Shown: positions 24,687 through 33,172, numbered from the stretch's first letter. The stretch is DNA of 64,000 bases from Gemmatimonadota bacterium (GCA_021324635.1 JAJPIS010000118.1:1-64000), one strand, 5' to 3'. Notes: generated by a model from the letters alone, not told the origin. Made by a program: numbers and translations.

Positions 24687-26717
24687 CTAGTGGGCGTGGG
24701 CGTGGTGGGGGGCGGCTCCGTGCGCGCCGGCGTGCTCGTGCTCCGGCTCGAGCGGGGAGGTCAGCCACCAGTACAATCCGCCGACGAGGGTCGCCGCCCC
24801 GAGGGCGAGCACGGCCCATCCCGGGATCTTGTTCTCCATCCGGGTCAACAGCAGCCCGCCGAACATCACGATGATGCCGAGGGCGGTGAAGAACGGCTTG
24901 GTCGTCGTGTACGGGATCGGGATCCCCAGCTCCTCGGCGCTCGGCACTCGCGCCGGCGGCGCGTGGAGGCCCGCGCCCGCCGCCGCCGCCGGCCGGCGGT
25001 CGGCGGGGACGCTCATCTGTCCCGCGCTCACGCCACCGACCTGCGCCGTGACCATCTCATCCCCACGCAGCGTGTGCGGAACGGCCGCCGTCAGCTCGGG
25101 CGCGGTGAGATCCCACACCGGGTACCGCGAGGTCACGCGCGGGATCTCGGCGAAGTTGTACACCGGCGGCGGCGAGGGGATCGACCACTCGAGCGTCCCG
25201 GCGCCCCAGGGATTGTTCCCGGCGAGGCGGCCGCGCTTCCGGTTCACGAGCATGTTGTAAACGAGGATCAGCGTGGCGAAGCCGACGATGAACGCGCCGA
25301 TGCTGGACAGGAGGTTGAACGTATCCCACCCCTGGTTGGCATCGTACGTGTAGATCCGCCGGGGCATGCCGAGCAACCCCGAGAAGTGCATCGGGAAGAA
25401 CGCGAGGTTCGATCCGATCAGGTTGAGCCAGAAGTGCCACTTGCCGAGCCCCTCGTCGAGCAGGTGGCCCGTGAGCTTCGGGTAGTAGTAGTAGATCCCG
25501 GCGAACAGCCCCATGAGCGAGCCGCCGAAGAGCACGTAGTGGAAGTGGGCGACGACGAAGTACGTGTCCGTCTGCTGGAGGTCGGCCGGCGGCGAGGAGT
25601 GCATGACACCCGAGATGCCGCCGATGGTGAACATCGCGACCAGCCCGATCGCGAACATCGACGCCGTCGTGAAGCGGACCGAGCCACCCCACATGGTGAA
25701 GATCCAGTTGAAGATCTTCACCCCCGTCGGGATCGCGATCAGCATCGTCGTCACCCCGAAGACCGTGTCCGCGATCGGACCCATGCCGACGGCGAACATG
25801 TGGTGCGCCCAGACGCCGAACCCGAGAAAGCCGATCAGGATCCCCGAGTACACCATCACCGGGTACCCGAAGAGCGGCTTCTGACTGAACGTCGGGAGCA
25901 CCTCGGAGACGAGCCCGAAGGCCGGGAGGACGAGGATGTAGACCTCGGGATGGCCGAAGATCCAGAACAGGTGCTGCCAGAGCAGCGGGTCGGCCCCGGC
26001 CGCGATCTCGTAGAAGTTCGTCCCGAAGAAGCGGTCGAAGAGCAGGAAGACGAGCGCGATCGTGATCACCGGGAACGCCAACACGATCAGGAACTGCACC
26101 ACGAACGCCATCCAGGTGAACATCGGCATGCGCATCAGGTTCATCCCCGGCGCGCGCATGTTGATGATCGTGGTGATGAAGTTGAATCCGGCCGCGAGCG
26201 ACGAGATCCCGAGGATCTGGAGCCCGGCGACCCAGAAATCGATGTTGAGCCCCGGGGAGTACGTCGTCGTCGTGAGCGGCGCGTAGCCGAACCAGCCGCC
26301 GTTGGGCCCGGCGTTGAAGATGATCGGGACCGAGATGAACAGGCCGCCGAGCAGGTAGACCCAGTAGCTGAAGGCGTTGAGGCGCGGGAACGCGACGTCG
26401 CGGGCCCCGATCTGGAGCGGGACCAGCAGGTTGAAGAACGCCGCCGAGAGCGGCATGACGACGAGGAAGATCATCGTCGTGCCGTGCATCGTGAACAGCT
26501 GGTTGTATTGCTCGGCGGACAGGAAGTGCTGGTTGGGCGCCCGCAGCTGCCAGCGCATGAGCATCGCCTCGCCGCCACCCCAGAGCAGGAAGCCGGTGGC
26601 GGTGAAGAGGTACAGGTAGCCGATGCGCTTGTGGTCGGTCGTCCCGAGCCAGCTCAGGAATCCGCCGTCGGATCGCTCGATCGGCGCGGCGAACGCCGGC
26701 GCGGCGAGTGTGGCCAT
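24687..26717 (-). CDS. ctaD: Cytochrome c oxidase subunit I (A-type, caa3)
   Basis: A 676-aa haem-copper oxidase catalytic subunit. IFGHPEVYILVLPAFG supplies a CuB His and the cross-linked Tyr of A-family enzymes; VWAHHMFAVGM gives the adjacent CuB His pair; VVAHFHYVLFGGS carries the haem a3 and haem a His ligands; MHGTTMIFL holds the other haem a His. After the twelve core helices a long linker leads to two extra helices (from about residue 600) and a His-rich tail ending HEHAGAHGAAPHHAHAH. It reduces O2 to water and pumps protons in the inner membrane. Confidence 0.97.
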   Translation of the reverse strand: MATLAAPAFAAPIERSDGGFLSWLGTTDHKRIGYLYLFTATGFLLWGGGEAMLMRWQLRAPNQHFLSAEQYNQLFTMHGTTMIFLVVMPLSAAFFNLLVPLQIGARDVAFPRLNAFSYWVYLLGGLFISVPIIFNAGPNGGWFGYAPLTTTTYSPGLNIDFWVAGLQILGISSLAAGFNFITTIINMRAPGMNLMRMPMFTWMAFVVQFLIVLAFPVITIALVFLLFDRFFGTNFYEIAAGADPLLWQHLFWIFGHPEVYILVLPAFGLVSEVLPTFSQKPLFGYPVMVYSGILIGFLGFGVWAHHMFAVGMGPIADTVFGVTTMLIAIPTGVKIFNWIFTMWGGSVRFTTASMFAIGLVAMFTIGGISGVMHSSPPADLQQTDTYFVVAHFHYVLFGGSLMGLFAGIYYYYPKLTGHLLDEGLGKWHFWLNLIGSNLAFFPMHFSGLLGMPRRIYTYDANQGWDTFNLLSSIGAFIVGFATLILVYNMLVNRKRGRLAGNNPWGAGTLEWSIPSPPPVYNFAEIPRVTSRYPVWDLTAPELTAAVPHTLRGDEMVTAQVGGVSAGQMSVPADRRPAAAAGAGLHAPPARVPSAEELGIPIPYTTTKPFFTALGIIVMFGGLLLTRMENKIPGWAVLALGAATLVGGLYWWLTSPLEPEHEHAGAHGAAPHHAHAH

Positions 26718-26730
26718 GCTCGTGAGGCTC

Positions 26731-28137
26731 CTACTTCAGGGCTTGCAGATACGCGACGATGTCCGCGATCTGCTGGTCCGTCAGGCCGCCGGTTGCGGCC
26801 GTCACCGTGGCGCCGGTCTGCGGATCGACCTGCCCCATGCCGAGCGTCGGCATGGTCACGCCGGGCTTCATGAGCCGTGCGTTCTTGATCCAGAGCCGCA
26901 GATGGTCGGTGTCGTTCTTGTAGAGCGACCCGGCGATGGTATAGCGCGAGCCGACGTGCGTGAGGTTGGGCCCGATCACGCCCGCCGCCATCGGGTTGCC
27001 CTTGATCGTATGGCACCCGATGCAGAGGCCCCCGGAGAAGATCTTCTGGCCCCGCGCCGGGTCTCCGACCAGCCCCGGCGTGAACTTGAGCTGTGCCGGC
27101 GTCGGGACGGCCGGGATCACGTACGACGGCAGCCGGTCACGCGGGAAGACCGCGCCCGTGTCAGCCACGGCCGCCGCCACCTGCATCGCCTCCGGTCCAC
27201 CCGGCGATCCACCCGGCGATTCGCCCGGCGCCGGCGCCGTGCCCTTCCCGGGCTGGGCGCCGCGGACGTTCGCGACCGCGCGGACGAGCGCCGGCCCCGC
27301 GGCCGGCGCCGGACCGAAGCTCGTCCGGGCGGGCGGGGCCGCAGGGGCCGCAGGGGCCGCGGCAGCCGACGCGTTGAAGAACGCCGGGGCCGCCTGGTGG
27401 CGCGCCCAGCGCTCGAACTCGGCCGGCGAGACCACGAAGGCGCGGAAGCGCATGTTGGCGTGGCTCGCACCACAGTACTCGTTACACGTGCCGTTCCACG
27501 CCGTCTCGGCCACACTGTCGGCCGGTGTCCACCAGAGATAGTTGACGTGGTTCGAGATCAGGTCGCGCTTGCCGCCGAGCTCCGGCACCCAGAAGCTGTG
27601 GAGCACATCGGCCGTCCGGAGCGCGAAGTTCACCTTCCGCCCGGTGGGCATGTAGAGCTCGGAGGCCGTCGTCACGCCGTACTGCGGGTAGCGGAACTCC
27701 CACCACCACTGGTGCCCGTACACCTCCACCTGGAGGGCGTTGGGCTCGGCGCGCGCCTGGGTCCGGAAGATCGTCCGCACGGTCGGGACCGCGATGATCG
27801 TCAGCACGACGGCCGGGATCACCGTCCAGAGGATCTCGAGCGTGGTGTTGCCGTGGACGTGCTTGGGCCGCGGGGCACCCGGACGGTGGCGGAAGCGCAC
27901 GATCGTGATGACCAGCAGCGTCTCGACGAAGATGAAGACCGCCGTGCCCAGGTACAGCAGGAGGTTCCAGAGATCGTCGATGTCCCGGCCGAACTCGGTG
28001 TGCGGGGCGAAGGTGGTATTGGGATACGTGCGCGGATCGCCGACACCGCACGCGGCCAGACCAAGCGCGACAGCGACGCCGGCGGCGCCCATGAGCGCGG
28101 CCGCGGCACGCCGGCGCGGACGGGAGACGAAGGGCAT
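26731..28137 (-). CDS. ctaC: Cytochrome c oxidase subunit II with fused cytochrome c domain (caa3)
   Basis: A 468-aa protein. A lipoprotein signal ending LGLAACG anchors it, and two membrane helices follow (about 50-115). The CuA centre is complete: His in HSFWVPEL, then CNEYCGASHANM with the two Cys, Glu, His and Met. A 100-residue Ala/Pro/Gly linker joins a C-terminal class I cytochrome c with CIGCH haem attachment and the likely axial Met in TMPTLGMG. The fusion defines a caa3-type oxidase that carries its own electron donor. It is the first gene of the operon; the start was chosen at the ATG directly before the signal peptide. Confidence 0.96.
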   Translation of the reverse strand: MPFVSRPRRRAAAALMGAAGVAVALGLAACGVGDPRTYPNTTFAPHTEFGRDIDDLWNLLLYLGTAVFIFVETLLVITIVRFRHRPGAPRPKHVHGNTTLEILWTVIPAVVLTIIAVPTVRTIFRTQARAEPNALQVEVYGHQWWWEFRYPQYGVTTASELYMPTGRKVNFALRTADVLHSFWVPELGGKRDLISNHVNYLWWTPADSVAETAWNGTCNEYCGASHANMRFRAFVVSPAEFERWARHQAAPAFFNASAAAAPAAPAAPPARTSFGPAPAAGPALVRAVANVRGAQPGKGTAPAPGESPGGSPGGPEAMQVAAAVADTGAVFPRDRLPSYVIPAVPTPAQLKFTPGLVGDPARGQKIFSGGLCIGCHTIKGNPMAAGVIGPNLTHVGSRYTIAGSLYKNDTDHLRLWIKNARLMKPGVTMPTLGMGQVDPQTGATVTAATGGLTDQQIADIVAYLQALK

Positions 28138-28235
28138 GAGGCTCGTTGAGGTATCCGAGTGGGACAAGCTTGGCGAATCTACCAACCGGCTCGGGCAGAG
28201 TGAAGGGGAACACCCGGTTCGCGCGCCGACCGCGC

Positions 28236-28634
28236 TCACGACGACGTGCCCCGCGCTGCCGGTCCCTCGTGCGCGTCGTCGATCGTGTGCAGCTCGTGCG
28301 TCTTCGCGACCGCGAGCTCGAGCTGGACGCGGAGCTGCACCACGCCTTCGCGCAGGATGCGGACCCGCGTATGGTCGTTCCCACCGCCGCGGGTGGCCGC
28401 GAGCAGAAAGGACGCGACCTGGTCCGAGATCATGCCGAACTGGCCCTTGAGCAACCCGACCATCGGCTGCGTCGCGCGCCGGATCTGCGGCACGAAGGTC
28501 GACGCCGGCTGCTGGCCCTTCACCGCCACCGCGCACTGCTCCACCACGCCGTGCACCCGCTGGAGTTGGGTCAATGCGCTCTCCAGCGTCGCGAGCTTCG
28601 CATTGCCCGCACCATCGAGCTTGGGACCGGCCAT
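28236..28634 (-). CDS. Small helical protein of unknown function
   Basis: A 132-aa protein, MAGPKLDGAGNAKLATLESAL onward, with amphipathic helices and no Cys cluster, signal peptide or membrane segment. LQRVHGVVEQCAVAVKGQQP and GMISDQVASFLLAATRGGG are its most structured parts, suggesting a helical bundle, perhaps a regulatory or scaffold protein. I do not recognise the family. It is accepted as a gene because it fills the gap between the oxidase operon and the next gene and has a plausible helical sequence. It may be the leader of the oxidase operon, 98 bases upstream of ctaC. Confidence 0.65.
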   Translation of the reverse strand: MAGPKLDGAGNAKLATLESALTQLQRVHGVVEQCAVAVKGQQPASTFVPQIRRATQPMVGLLKGQFGMISDQVASFLLAATRGGGNDHTRVRILREGVVQLRVQLELAVAKTHELHTIDDAHEGPAARGTSS

Positions 28635-28711
28635 GAGAACACGGGCTCCTTGTCTGCTGTCCGGTCCGCGCCGCGGCCGCGGCTCGGCCCGATCCGGCTC
28701 CGCCGCAGAGT

Positions 28712-29923
28712 CTACTTCACGCGCTCGAGGCGCGCATTGGGGCGCAGCTCGCTCCCGACGCGAAGCCGCAGCGGCCGGTCGAGCTGGACGACGGCGGCCG
28801 TGAAGCCCGTCCGTCCGGTGAGCAGCGAGGCGCCGATGCCGTACGCGTCCACCGGGACGCCCTCCTCCGCGAACTGCCGGATCCGCTCGAGCGTGACGCC
28901 GCTCGAGGCGAGCAGCTTCACGTCCCCGAAGCCCTCGGCGTCCAGGGCGTTGCGGACGTTCCAGACGAGCTGGGCGTTCACGCCCGTGGGCGGGAACGTC
29001 CCCATGATCGGGAGGATCGAGGCGTCGACGAGGTTCTCCGACGTGGCGAGCTGGACGGCCCAGAGCCGCCCCTCGAGCGCCCGGGCGAGATCGAGCGCGG
29101 TCCGGACGGAGTCGTTGTCGTAGTCGACCGGCACCACCAGCTGGACGTCGGCGTCCGTGCCGGCCGCCGTACCGGTCGTCGTCCCGGCCGCCGCACCCCC
29201 TGTGCCGCCAGCCGTCCCGGCGGCGCTCCCCGCCCCCGTGACCGCCGCGGCAGCCGGGCTCGCACCCACATGGTCCGCGACGGCGCGCGCCGCCGCGCGC
29301 GTGTCGCCGCCGTGGGCGCCGATGAGCGCGTGGGACACGAGCGCGAGCGGCGGGACGAGCGGCGACGAGGCCTTGCCGGTCCCGGCGCTCAGCGTGAGCA
29401 CGGTCGGGTCGGCGGACAGCACGAGCGCGCCGCCGATCTGCGCCGCCAGCGCGTCCCCGGCCTCGAGCAGCCAGTGATCGTGCCGGGCGGGGAAGGCGAT
29501 GACGAGCTTCGGCCGCGCGGCCTCGACGAAGGCCCGGGCGTTGGTGCTGACGCGCGTGCGCCGCGCCAGGGTCCCGAGGATGAGCGGCTCGAGCGCCGCG
29601 AAGGCATCGTAGGGCCCTTCGATGGTCATCACGGTCTCGCCCGGGTCCGCGCGATCGCCGTCGGAGAGCGCATGCACGACGAGCGCGCTCCAGTCACCGA
29701 CCGACAGCTTGAGGAGCGCGATCACTTCGTCCGTGCCACCGATGATGCACTGGCGCTCGGCGCTGATCTGCACGGCGACGCGTGGGGCGGGGCCGCCGCC
29801 GGCGGCGAGCAGGATCTCGCGCAAGCGCGCCACCTCGCGCTCGCTCGCGACGCCGCGCCGCAGCCGATCGACCGGCAGGTTGAAGAGCGCCGGATCGAGG
29901 CGCTTCCGTCGTCGTGGCGGCAT
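28712..29923 (-). CDS. Nicotinate phosphoribosyltransferase-like protein
   Basis: A 403-aa protein of the NAPRTase/quinolinate phosphoribosyltransferase fold. RRTRVSTNARAFVEAARPKLVIAF and ARHDHWLLEAGDALAAQIGG correspond to the substrate-binding region, and LLASSGVTLERIRQFAEEG with VPVDAYGIGASLL is the phosphate-binding end of the barrel. The usual role is to join nicotinate and PRPP in NAD salvage. Between about residues 210 and 255 lies a Thr/Ala/Gly stretch (TAGGTGGAAAGTTTGTAAGT) with no counterpart in the family, probably a flexible loop. It is divergent from leuS with only 31 bases between the start codons. Confidence 0.8.
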   Translation of the reverse strand: MPPRRRKRLDPALFNLPVDRLRRGVASEREVARLREILLAAGGGPAPRVAVQISAERQCIIGGTDEVIALLKLSVGDWSALVVHALSDGDRADPGETVMTIEGPYDAFAALEPLILGTLARRTRVSTNARAFVEAARPKLVIAFPARHDHWLLEAGDALAAQIGGALVLSADPTVLTLSAGTGKASSPLVPPLALVSHALIGAHGGDTRAAARAVADHVGASPAAAAVTGAGSAAGTAGGTGGAAAGTTTGTAAGTDADVQLVVPVDYDNDSVRTALDLARALEGRLWAVQLATSENLVDASILPIMGTFPPTGVNAQLVWNVRNALDAEGFGDVKLLASSGVTLERIRQFAEEGVPVDAYGIGASLLTGRTGFTAAVVQLDRPLRLRVGSELRPNARLERVK

Positions 29924-29954
29924 GGGGAGAGAAACTACTCGTTATCTTGGGGGC

Positions 29955-32618
29955 ATGTCTGCACCGGCGCGCCCACCGGTCCCCGACCCCGCGGCTCACC
30001 CATCCGTCCCGGCGCCGGCACCCCCCGCGTCCGCCACCTCCCCCACCTCCCCCACCTCCGCGTCGCCGGACGTGTACGACCCGGCGGTGGTCGAGCAGCG
30101 GTGGCAGGCGCGGTGGGAGGCGCGCGGGACCAACGTCACCGACCTCGAAGGCGGGCCGCACCCGTACTACGCGCTCATGATGTTCCCGTACCCCTCCGCC
30201 GAGGGATTGCACGTCGGGAACCTGTTCGCCTTCACCGGAAGCGATGTTTTCGCCCGGTACCAGCGGATGCGCGGAGAGACGGTCTTCGAGCCGCTCGGCT
30301 ACGATGCCTTCGGCATCCACTCCGAGAACTACGCGCTCAAGGTCGGCGTGCACCCGATGGAGCTCATCCCGCGCAACATCGCCAACTTCGGCCGTCAACT
30401 GCGCCGCGCGGGGCTGATGGCCGACTGGACGCGGACGGTCGACACGACCGACCCCGCGTACTATCGGTGGACGCAGTGGATCTTCCTCCAGCTCTACGAG
30501 CGGGGGCTCGCCTACCGCAAGAAAGCGGCGGTGAACTGGTGCCCGTTCGACAAGACGGTGCTCGCCAACGAGCAGGTCATCGGCGGGGAGTGCGAGCGCT
30601 GCGGCACCCGGGTCGAGCAGCGGTTCCTCGAGCAGTGGTTCTTCGCCATCTCCCGCTACGCGCCGCGCCTGCTCGCGAACCTCGACTGGCTGGACTGGTC
30701 CGAGACGACGAAGGCGCAGCAGCAGCACTGGATCGGCCGCTCCGAGGGGGTCGAGATCACGTTCCCGCCGGGGGTCGACGGCATCGTGCGGGGCAGCGCC
30801 TCCAGCAGCGCCTCCGGCAGCGCCTCCACCAGCGCCCCCACCAGCGCCTCCGCGGGCCGCGACGCGTCGATCACCGTCTTCACGACCCGGCCCGATACGA
30901 TCTTCGGCGCCACGTATCTCGTGCTCGCGCCCGAGCACCCGCTCGTCGACGCGCTCACGACCGACGCGCAGCGCGCGGCGGTCGATGCCTATCGCCGGCA
31001 GACGGCGGAGCAGGATCTCGTGAGTCGCCGCGTCGGGACGCGGACCAAGACGGGGGTCTTCACCGGCTCCTTCGCCAGCAACCCGGCGACGCGTGAGCGC
31101 ATCCCCGTCTGGATCGCCGACTACGTGCTCATGGACTACGGGACCGGCGCCGTGATGGCGGTCCCGGGTCACGACGAGCGGGATTTCGAGTTCGCGCGGC
31201 AGTTCGGGCTGCCGATCGTGCGGGTGGTGGCCGAGGCGGGTGGGGGTGGGGGCGGGGGTGGGGGTGGGGGCGGGGCCGGGGCCGAGCGTGGCGCGGGCGG
31301 CGCGGATGCGCCGCTCGCCGCGGCGTACACGGGCCCCGGGCGGCTCGTGCGATCGGGGCCGTTCGACGGGCTCGATACGGACGAGGGGCAGCGCCGCATT
31401 GTCGACTGGCTCGTCGAGCACGACTGTGCCCGCCGGGTCGAGAACTTCCGGCTCCACGATTGGTGCATCTCGCGCCAGCGCTACTGGGGCCCGCCGATCC
31501 CGATCATCTACTGCGATGCGTGCGGCACGGTCCCGGTGCCGGAGCGGGACCTGCCGGTCGAGCTGCCGTACATTGCCGACTTCACGCCGGACGACTCCGG
31601 TGTGTCGCCGCTCGCGCGCCACGAGGAGTGGTACCGCGTGCGCTGCCCCCGGTGCGGCGGCGCGGGCCGGCGGGAGACGGACGTCTCCGACACGTTCCTG
31701 GACAGCGCCTGGTACTTTCTGCGCTACCCGAGTGTCCATCACGCCGACGTGCCCTTCGATCGGGCGCTCACGCGGCGCTGGCTGCCGGTCGACTCCTACA
31801 TCGGCGGCAACGAGCACGCGGTGCTGCACCTGCTCTACGCCCGGTTCATCACGATGGTGCTCCACGACGCGGGCGCACTCCCCTTCGAGGAGCCGTTCAC
31901 GCGCTTTCGCGCCCACGGGCACATCGTGCGCAACGGCGCGAAGATGTCGAAGAGCCGGGGCAACATCGTGAGTCCGGACGCCTACATGTCGACGTGGGGC
32001 GCCGACGCGTTCCGGACGTATCTCATGTTCCTCGGTCCGTTCGAGCAGGGCGGCGACTTCCGCGACACGGCGATCTCCGGCACGAGGCGGTTCCTCGACC
32101 GCCTCTGGGCGTCGGTCATGGGCGCCGTTCGGGACGGCACCCCCGAACCGGCTGTGATCCGCGCCCTGCACCGAACGATGCGCAAGGTGACGGACGACAT
32201 CCCGCGGCTCTCGTTCAACACGGCGATCGCGGCCATGATGGCGTACATGAACACGCTCCGCGCCGCGGAGCGCGTGCCGCACCGCGCCGAGGTCGAGCCG
32301 CTGGTGCAGTTGGTCGCGCCATTTGCTCCGCACATCGCCGAGGAGCTCTGGGAGCGGCTGGGGCACACTCGGAGCATCTTCGACACCGCGTGGCCGGCCT
32401 ACGACCCCGTGCTCGCCACGGCCGAGACGGTGACGGTCGCAATCCAGGTCAACGGGAAGTTGCGCGGGACGCTCCAGGTCGAGACCGATGCCGACGAGGA
32501 GACCATCCTGGCCGCCGCCGCGGCCGACCCCGGCGTCGCCAAGCACCTCGTGGGCGAGGTGCGCAAAGTGATCTACGTCCCCGCGCGCCTCCTGAACGTC
32601 GTCACCGCCGCCGGGTAG
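29955..32618 (+). CDS. leuS: Leucine-tRNA ligase (LeuRS) with simple-sequence insertions
   Basis: An 887-aa class I synthetase that charges tRNA-Leu. The HIGH-type motif is PYPSAEGLHVGNL and the KMSKS loop is AKMSKSRGNIVSPD. Two Zn-type Cys clusters occur, CERCGTR and CDACGTV, with RCPRCGG further on. The editing domain has TTRPDTIFGATYLVLAPEHP and GHDERDFEFARQFGLP, with the Asp for mischarged-tRNA hydrolysis. A 37-residue Pro/Ser/Thr leader precedes the core. A Ser/Ala insert (282-306) and a run of about 12 Gly (from about residue 428, nt 31238-31281) interrupt loops of the editing domain. The TAG stop is the first three bases of a REP-like repeat. Confidence 0.95.
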   Translation: MSAPARPPVPDPAAHPSVPAPAPPASATSPTSPTSASPDVYDPAVVEQRWQARWEARGTNVTDLEGGPHPYYALMMFPYPSAEGLHVGNLFAFTGSDVFARYQRMRGETVFEPLGYDAFGIHSENYALKVGVHPMELIPRNIANFGRQLRRAGLMADWTRTVDTTDPAYYRWTQWIFLQLYERGLAYRKKAAVNWCPFDKTVLANEQVIGGECERCGTRVEQRFLEQWFFAISRYAPRLLANLDWLDWSETTKAQQQHWIGRSEGVEITFPPGVDGIVRGSASSSASGSASTSAPTSASAGRDASITVFTTRPDTIFGATYLVLAPEHPLVDALTTDAQRAAVDAYRRQTAEQDLVSRRVGTRTKTGVFTGSFASNPATRERIPVWIADYVLMDYGTGAVMAVPGHDERDFEFARQFGLPIVRVVAEAGGGGGGGGGGGGAGAERGAGGADAPLAAAYTGPGRLVRSGPFDGLDTDEGQRRIVDWLVEHDCARRVENFRLHDWCISRQRYWGPPIPIIYCDACGTVPVPERDLPVELPYIADFTPDDSGVSPLARHEEWYRVRCPRCGGAGRRETDVSDTFLDSAWYFLRYPSVHHADVPFDRALTRRWLPVDSYIGGNEHAVLHLLYARFITMVLHDAGALPFEEPFTRFRAHGHIVRNGAKMSKSRGNIVSPDAYMSTWGADAFRTYLMFLGPFEQGGDFRDTAISGTRRFLDRLWASVMGAVRDGTPEPAVIRALHRTMRKVTDDIPRLSFNTAIAAMMAYMNTLRAAERVPHRAEVEPLVQLVAPFAPHIAEELWERLGHTRSIFDTAWPAYDPVLATAETVTVAIQVNGKLRGTLQVETDADEETILAAAAADPGVAKHLVGEVRKVIYVPARLLNVVTAAG
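31238..31281 (+). repeat. G-tract microsatellite inside leuS
   Basis: Seven runs of four or five G separated by single T or C bases, then a final run after CC. On the plus (mRNA) strand this is a classical G-quadruplex-forming pattern. It encodes the poly-Gly loop of the LeuRS editing domain. Confidence 0.75.
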
Positions 32619-32665
32619 GGGCGGCGTTCATGCCGCCCGGTGCTCGCATCCCGCACCGATGCCGG
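32616..32665 (+). repeat. REP-like palindromic repeat (locus 2), starting at the leuS stop
   Basis: TAGGGGCGGCGTTCATGCCG and the following CATCCCGCACCGATGCC match the family at 1.6 kb and 52 kb, here in a single copy with one base change in the left arm. Its first three bases are the leuS stop codon. Confidence 0.75.
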
Positions 32666-32671
32666 GCCCGG

Positions 32672-32707
32672 CATTTGGTGCGACCCGCGTCCCGCGGCCA
32701 CCAAATG
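32672..32707. repeat. Inverted repeat with 9-bp perfect arms
   Basis: CATTTGGTG (32672-32680) and CACCAAATG (32699-32707) enclose an 18-base GC-rich centre. It lies directly between the REP-like unit after leuS and a longer 18-bp palindrome, so three palindromes stand in series here. Confidence 0.6.
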
Positions 32708-32723
32708 AGCGGGTTTGTTTGAT

Positions 32724-32762
32724 GGTGCCAGGGGCAATCGCGAAGCGATTGCCCCTGGCACC
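32724..32762. repeat. Perfect 18-bp inverted repeat (REP/RAYT-type hairpin)
   Basis: GGTGCCAGGGGCAATCGC (32724-32741), loop GAA, and its exact complement (32745-32762). Hairpins with a GGTGCC...GGCACC edge resemble extragenic palindromes mobilised by REP-associated transposases. It may also end or protect the leuS transcript, though no T-run follows. No transposase gene is in the window. Confidence 0.75.
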
Positions 32763-32960
32763 GGAACAGCAACGGCCGGCGCAGGGTGGACGGGCCGTCG
32801 CCGCAGGCGGGCGTGCGATGGCCCCTGGCACCGGAACAGCAACGGCGGGCGCAGGGTGAGGGGCCGTCGCCGCAGGCGGGCGTGCGATGGCCCGTCGCAC
32901 CGGGACCACCAACGACGGGGCGGGATGGTGGGCCCGTCGTGGCGGTGCGGGCGCGCGGGC
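32751..32960. repeat. Tandem repeat of about 70 bp, three copies
   Basis: GCCCCTGGCACCGGAACAGC begins at 32751 and again at 32821, each followed by GGGCCGTCGCCGCAGGCGGG and a GCGATGGCCC tail. The third copy (from about 32890) is diverged. The first unit shares its edge with the 18-bp palindrome. The rest of the non-coding stretch up to 33137 is GC-rich with no gene that I can support. Confidence 0.7.
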
Positions 32961-33137
32961 GCGCGTGTGGGGGCGTGGATGCCCGCGGCACCGGGAAACG
33001 ACGGGCGGGATGGTGGCGCCCCGGCCGCGTGTGGTGTGCGGATGCGTGCCGTGGATGCGTGGATGCCGGCCGCACGGGGACGACCGCTGGGGGCGACGGA
33101 GGCATCGCGGTGCCCCCACGTTCGTCGTCGTTCCAAT

Positions 33138-33172
33138 GACCGAGGCCACGCGCGTCGCGCGTGGCCTCGGTC
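33138..33172 (-). terminator. Strong hairpin downstream of csbD-like gene, candidate terminator
   Basis: GACCGAGGCCACGCGC (33138-33153) pairs perfectly over 16 bp with 33157-33172 around a GTC loop. It lies 38 bp past the CsbD-like stop. There is no T-tract on either side, so it is either a non-canonical terminator or an RNA 3'-end stabiliser. Confidence 0.5.

Noticed and set aside
24618-26873. Plus-strand open frame opposite ctaD (about 750 codons)
   Set aside because: It consists of charged repeats antisense to a confidently assigned oxidase subunit.
29694-32546. Long minus-strand open frame opposite leuS (about 950 codons)
   Set aside because: It is a shadow of leuS codon usage; no motif and no translation signal.
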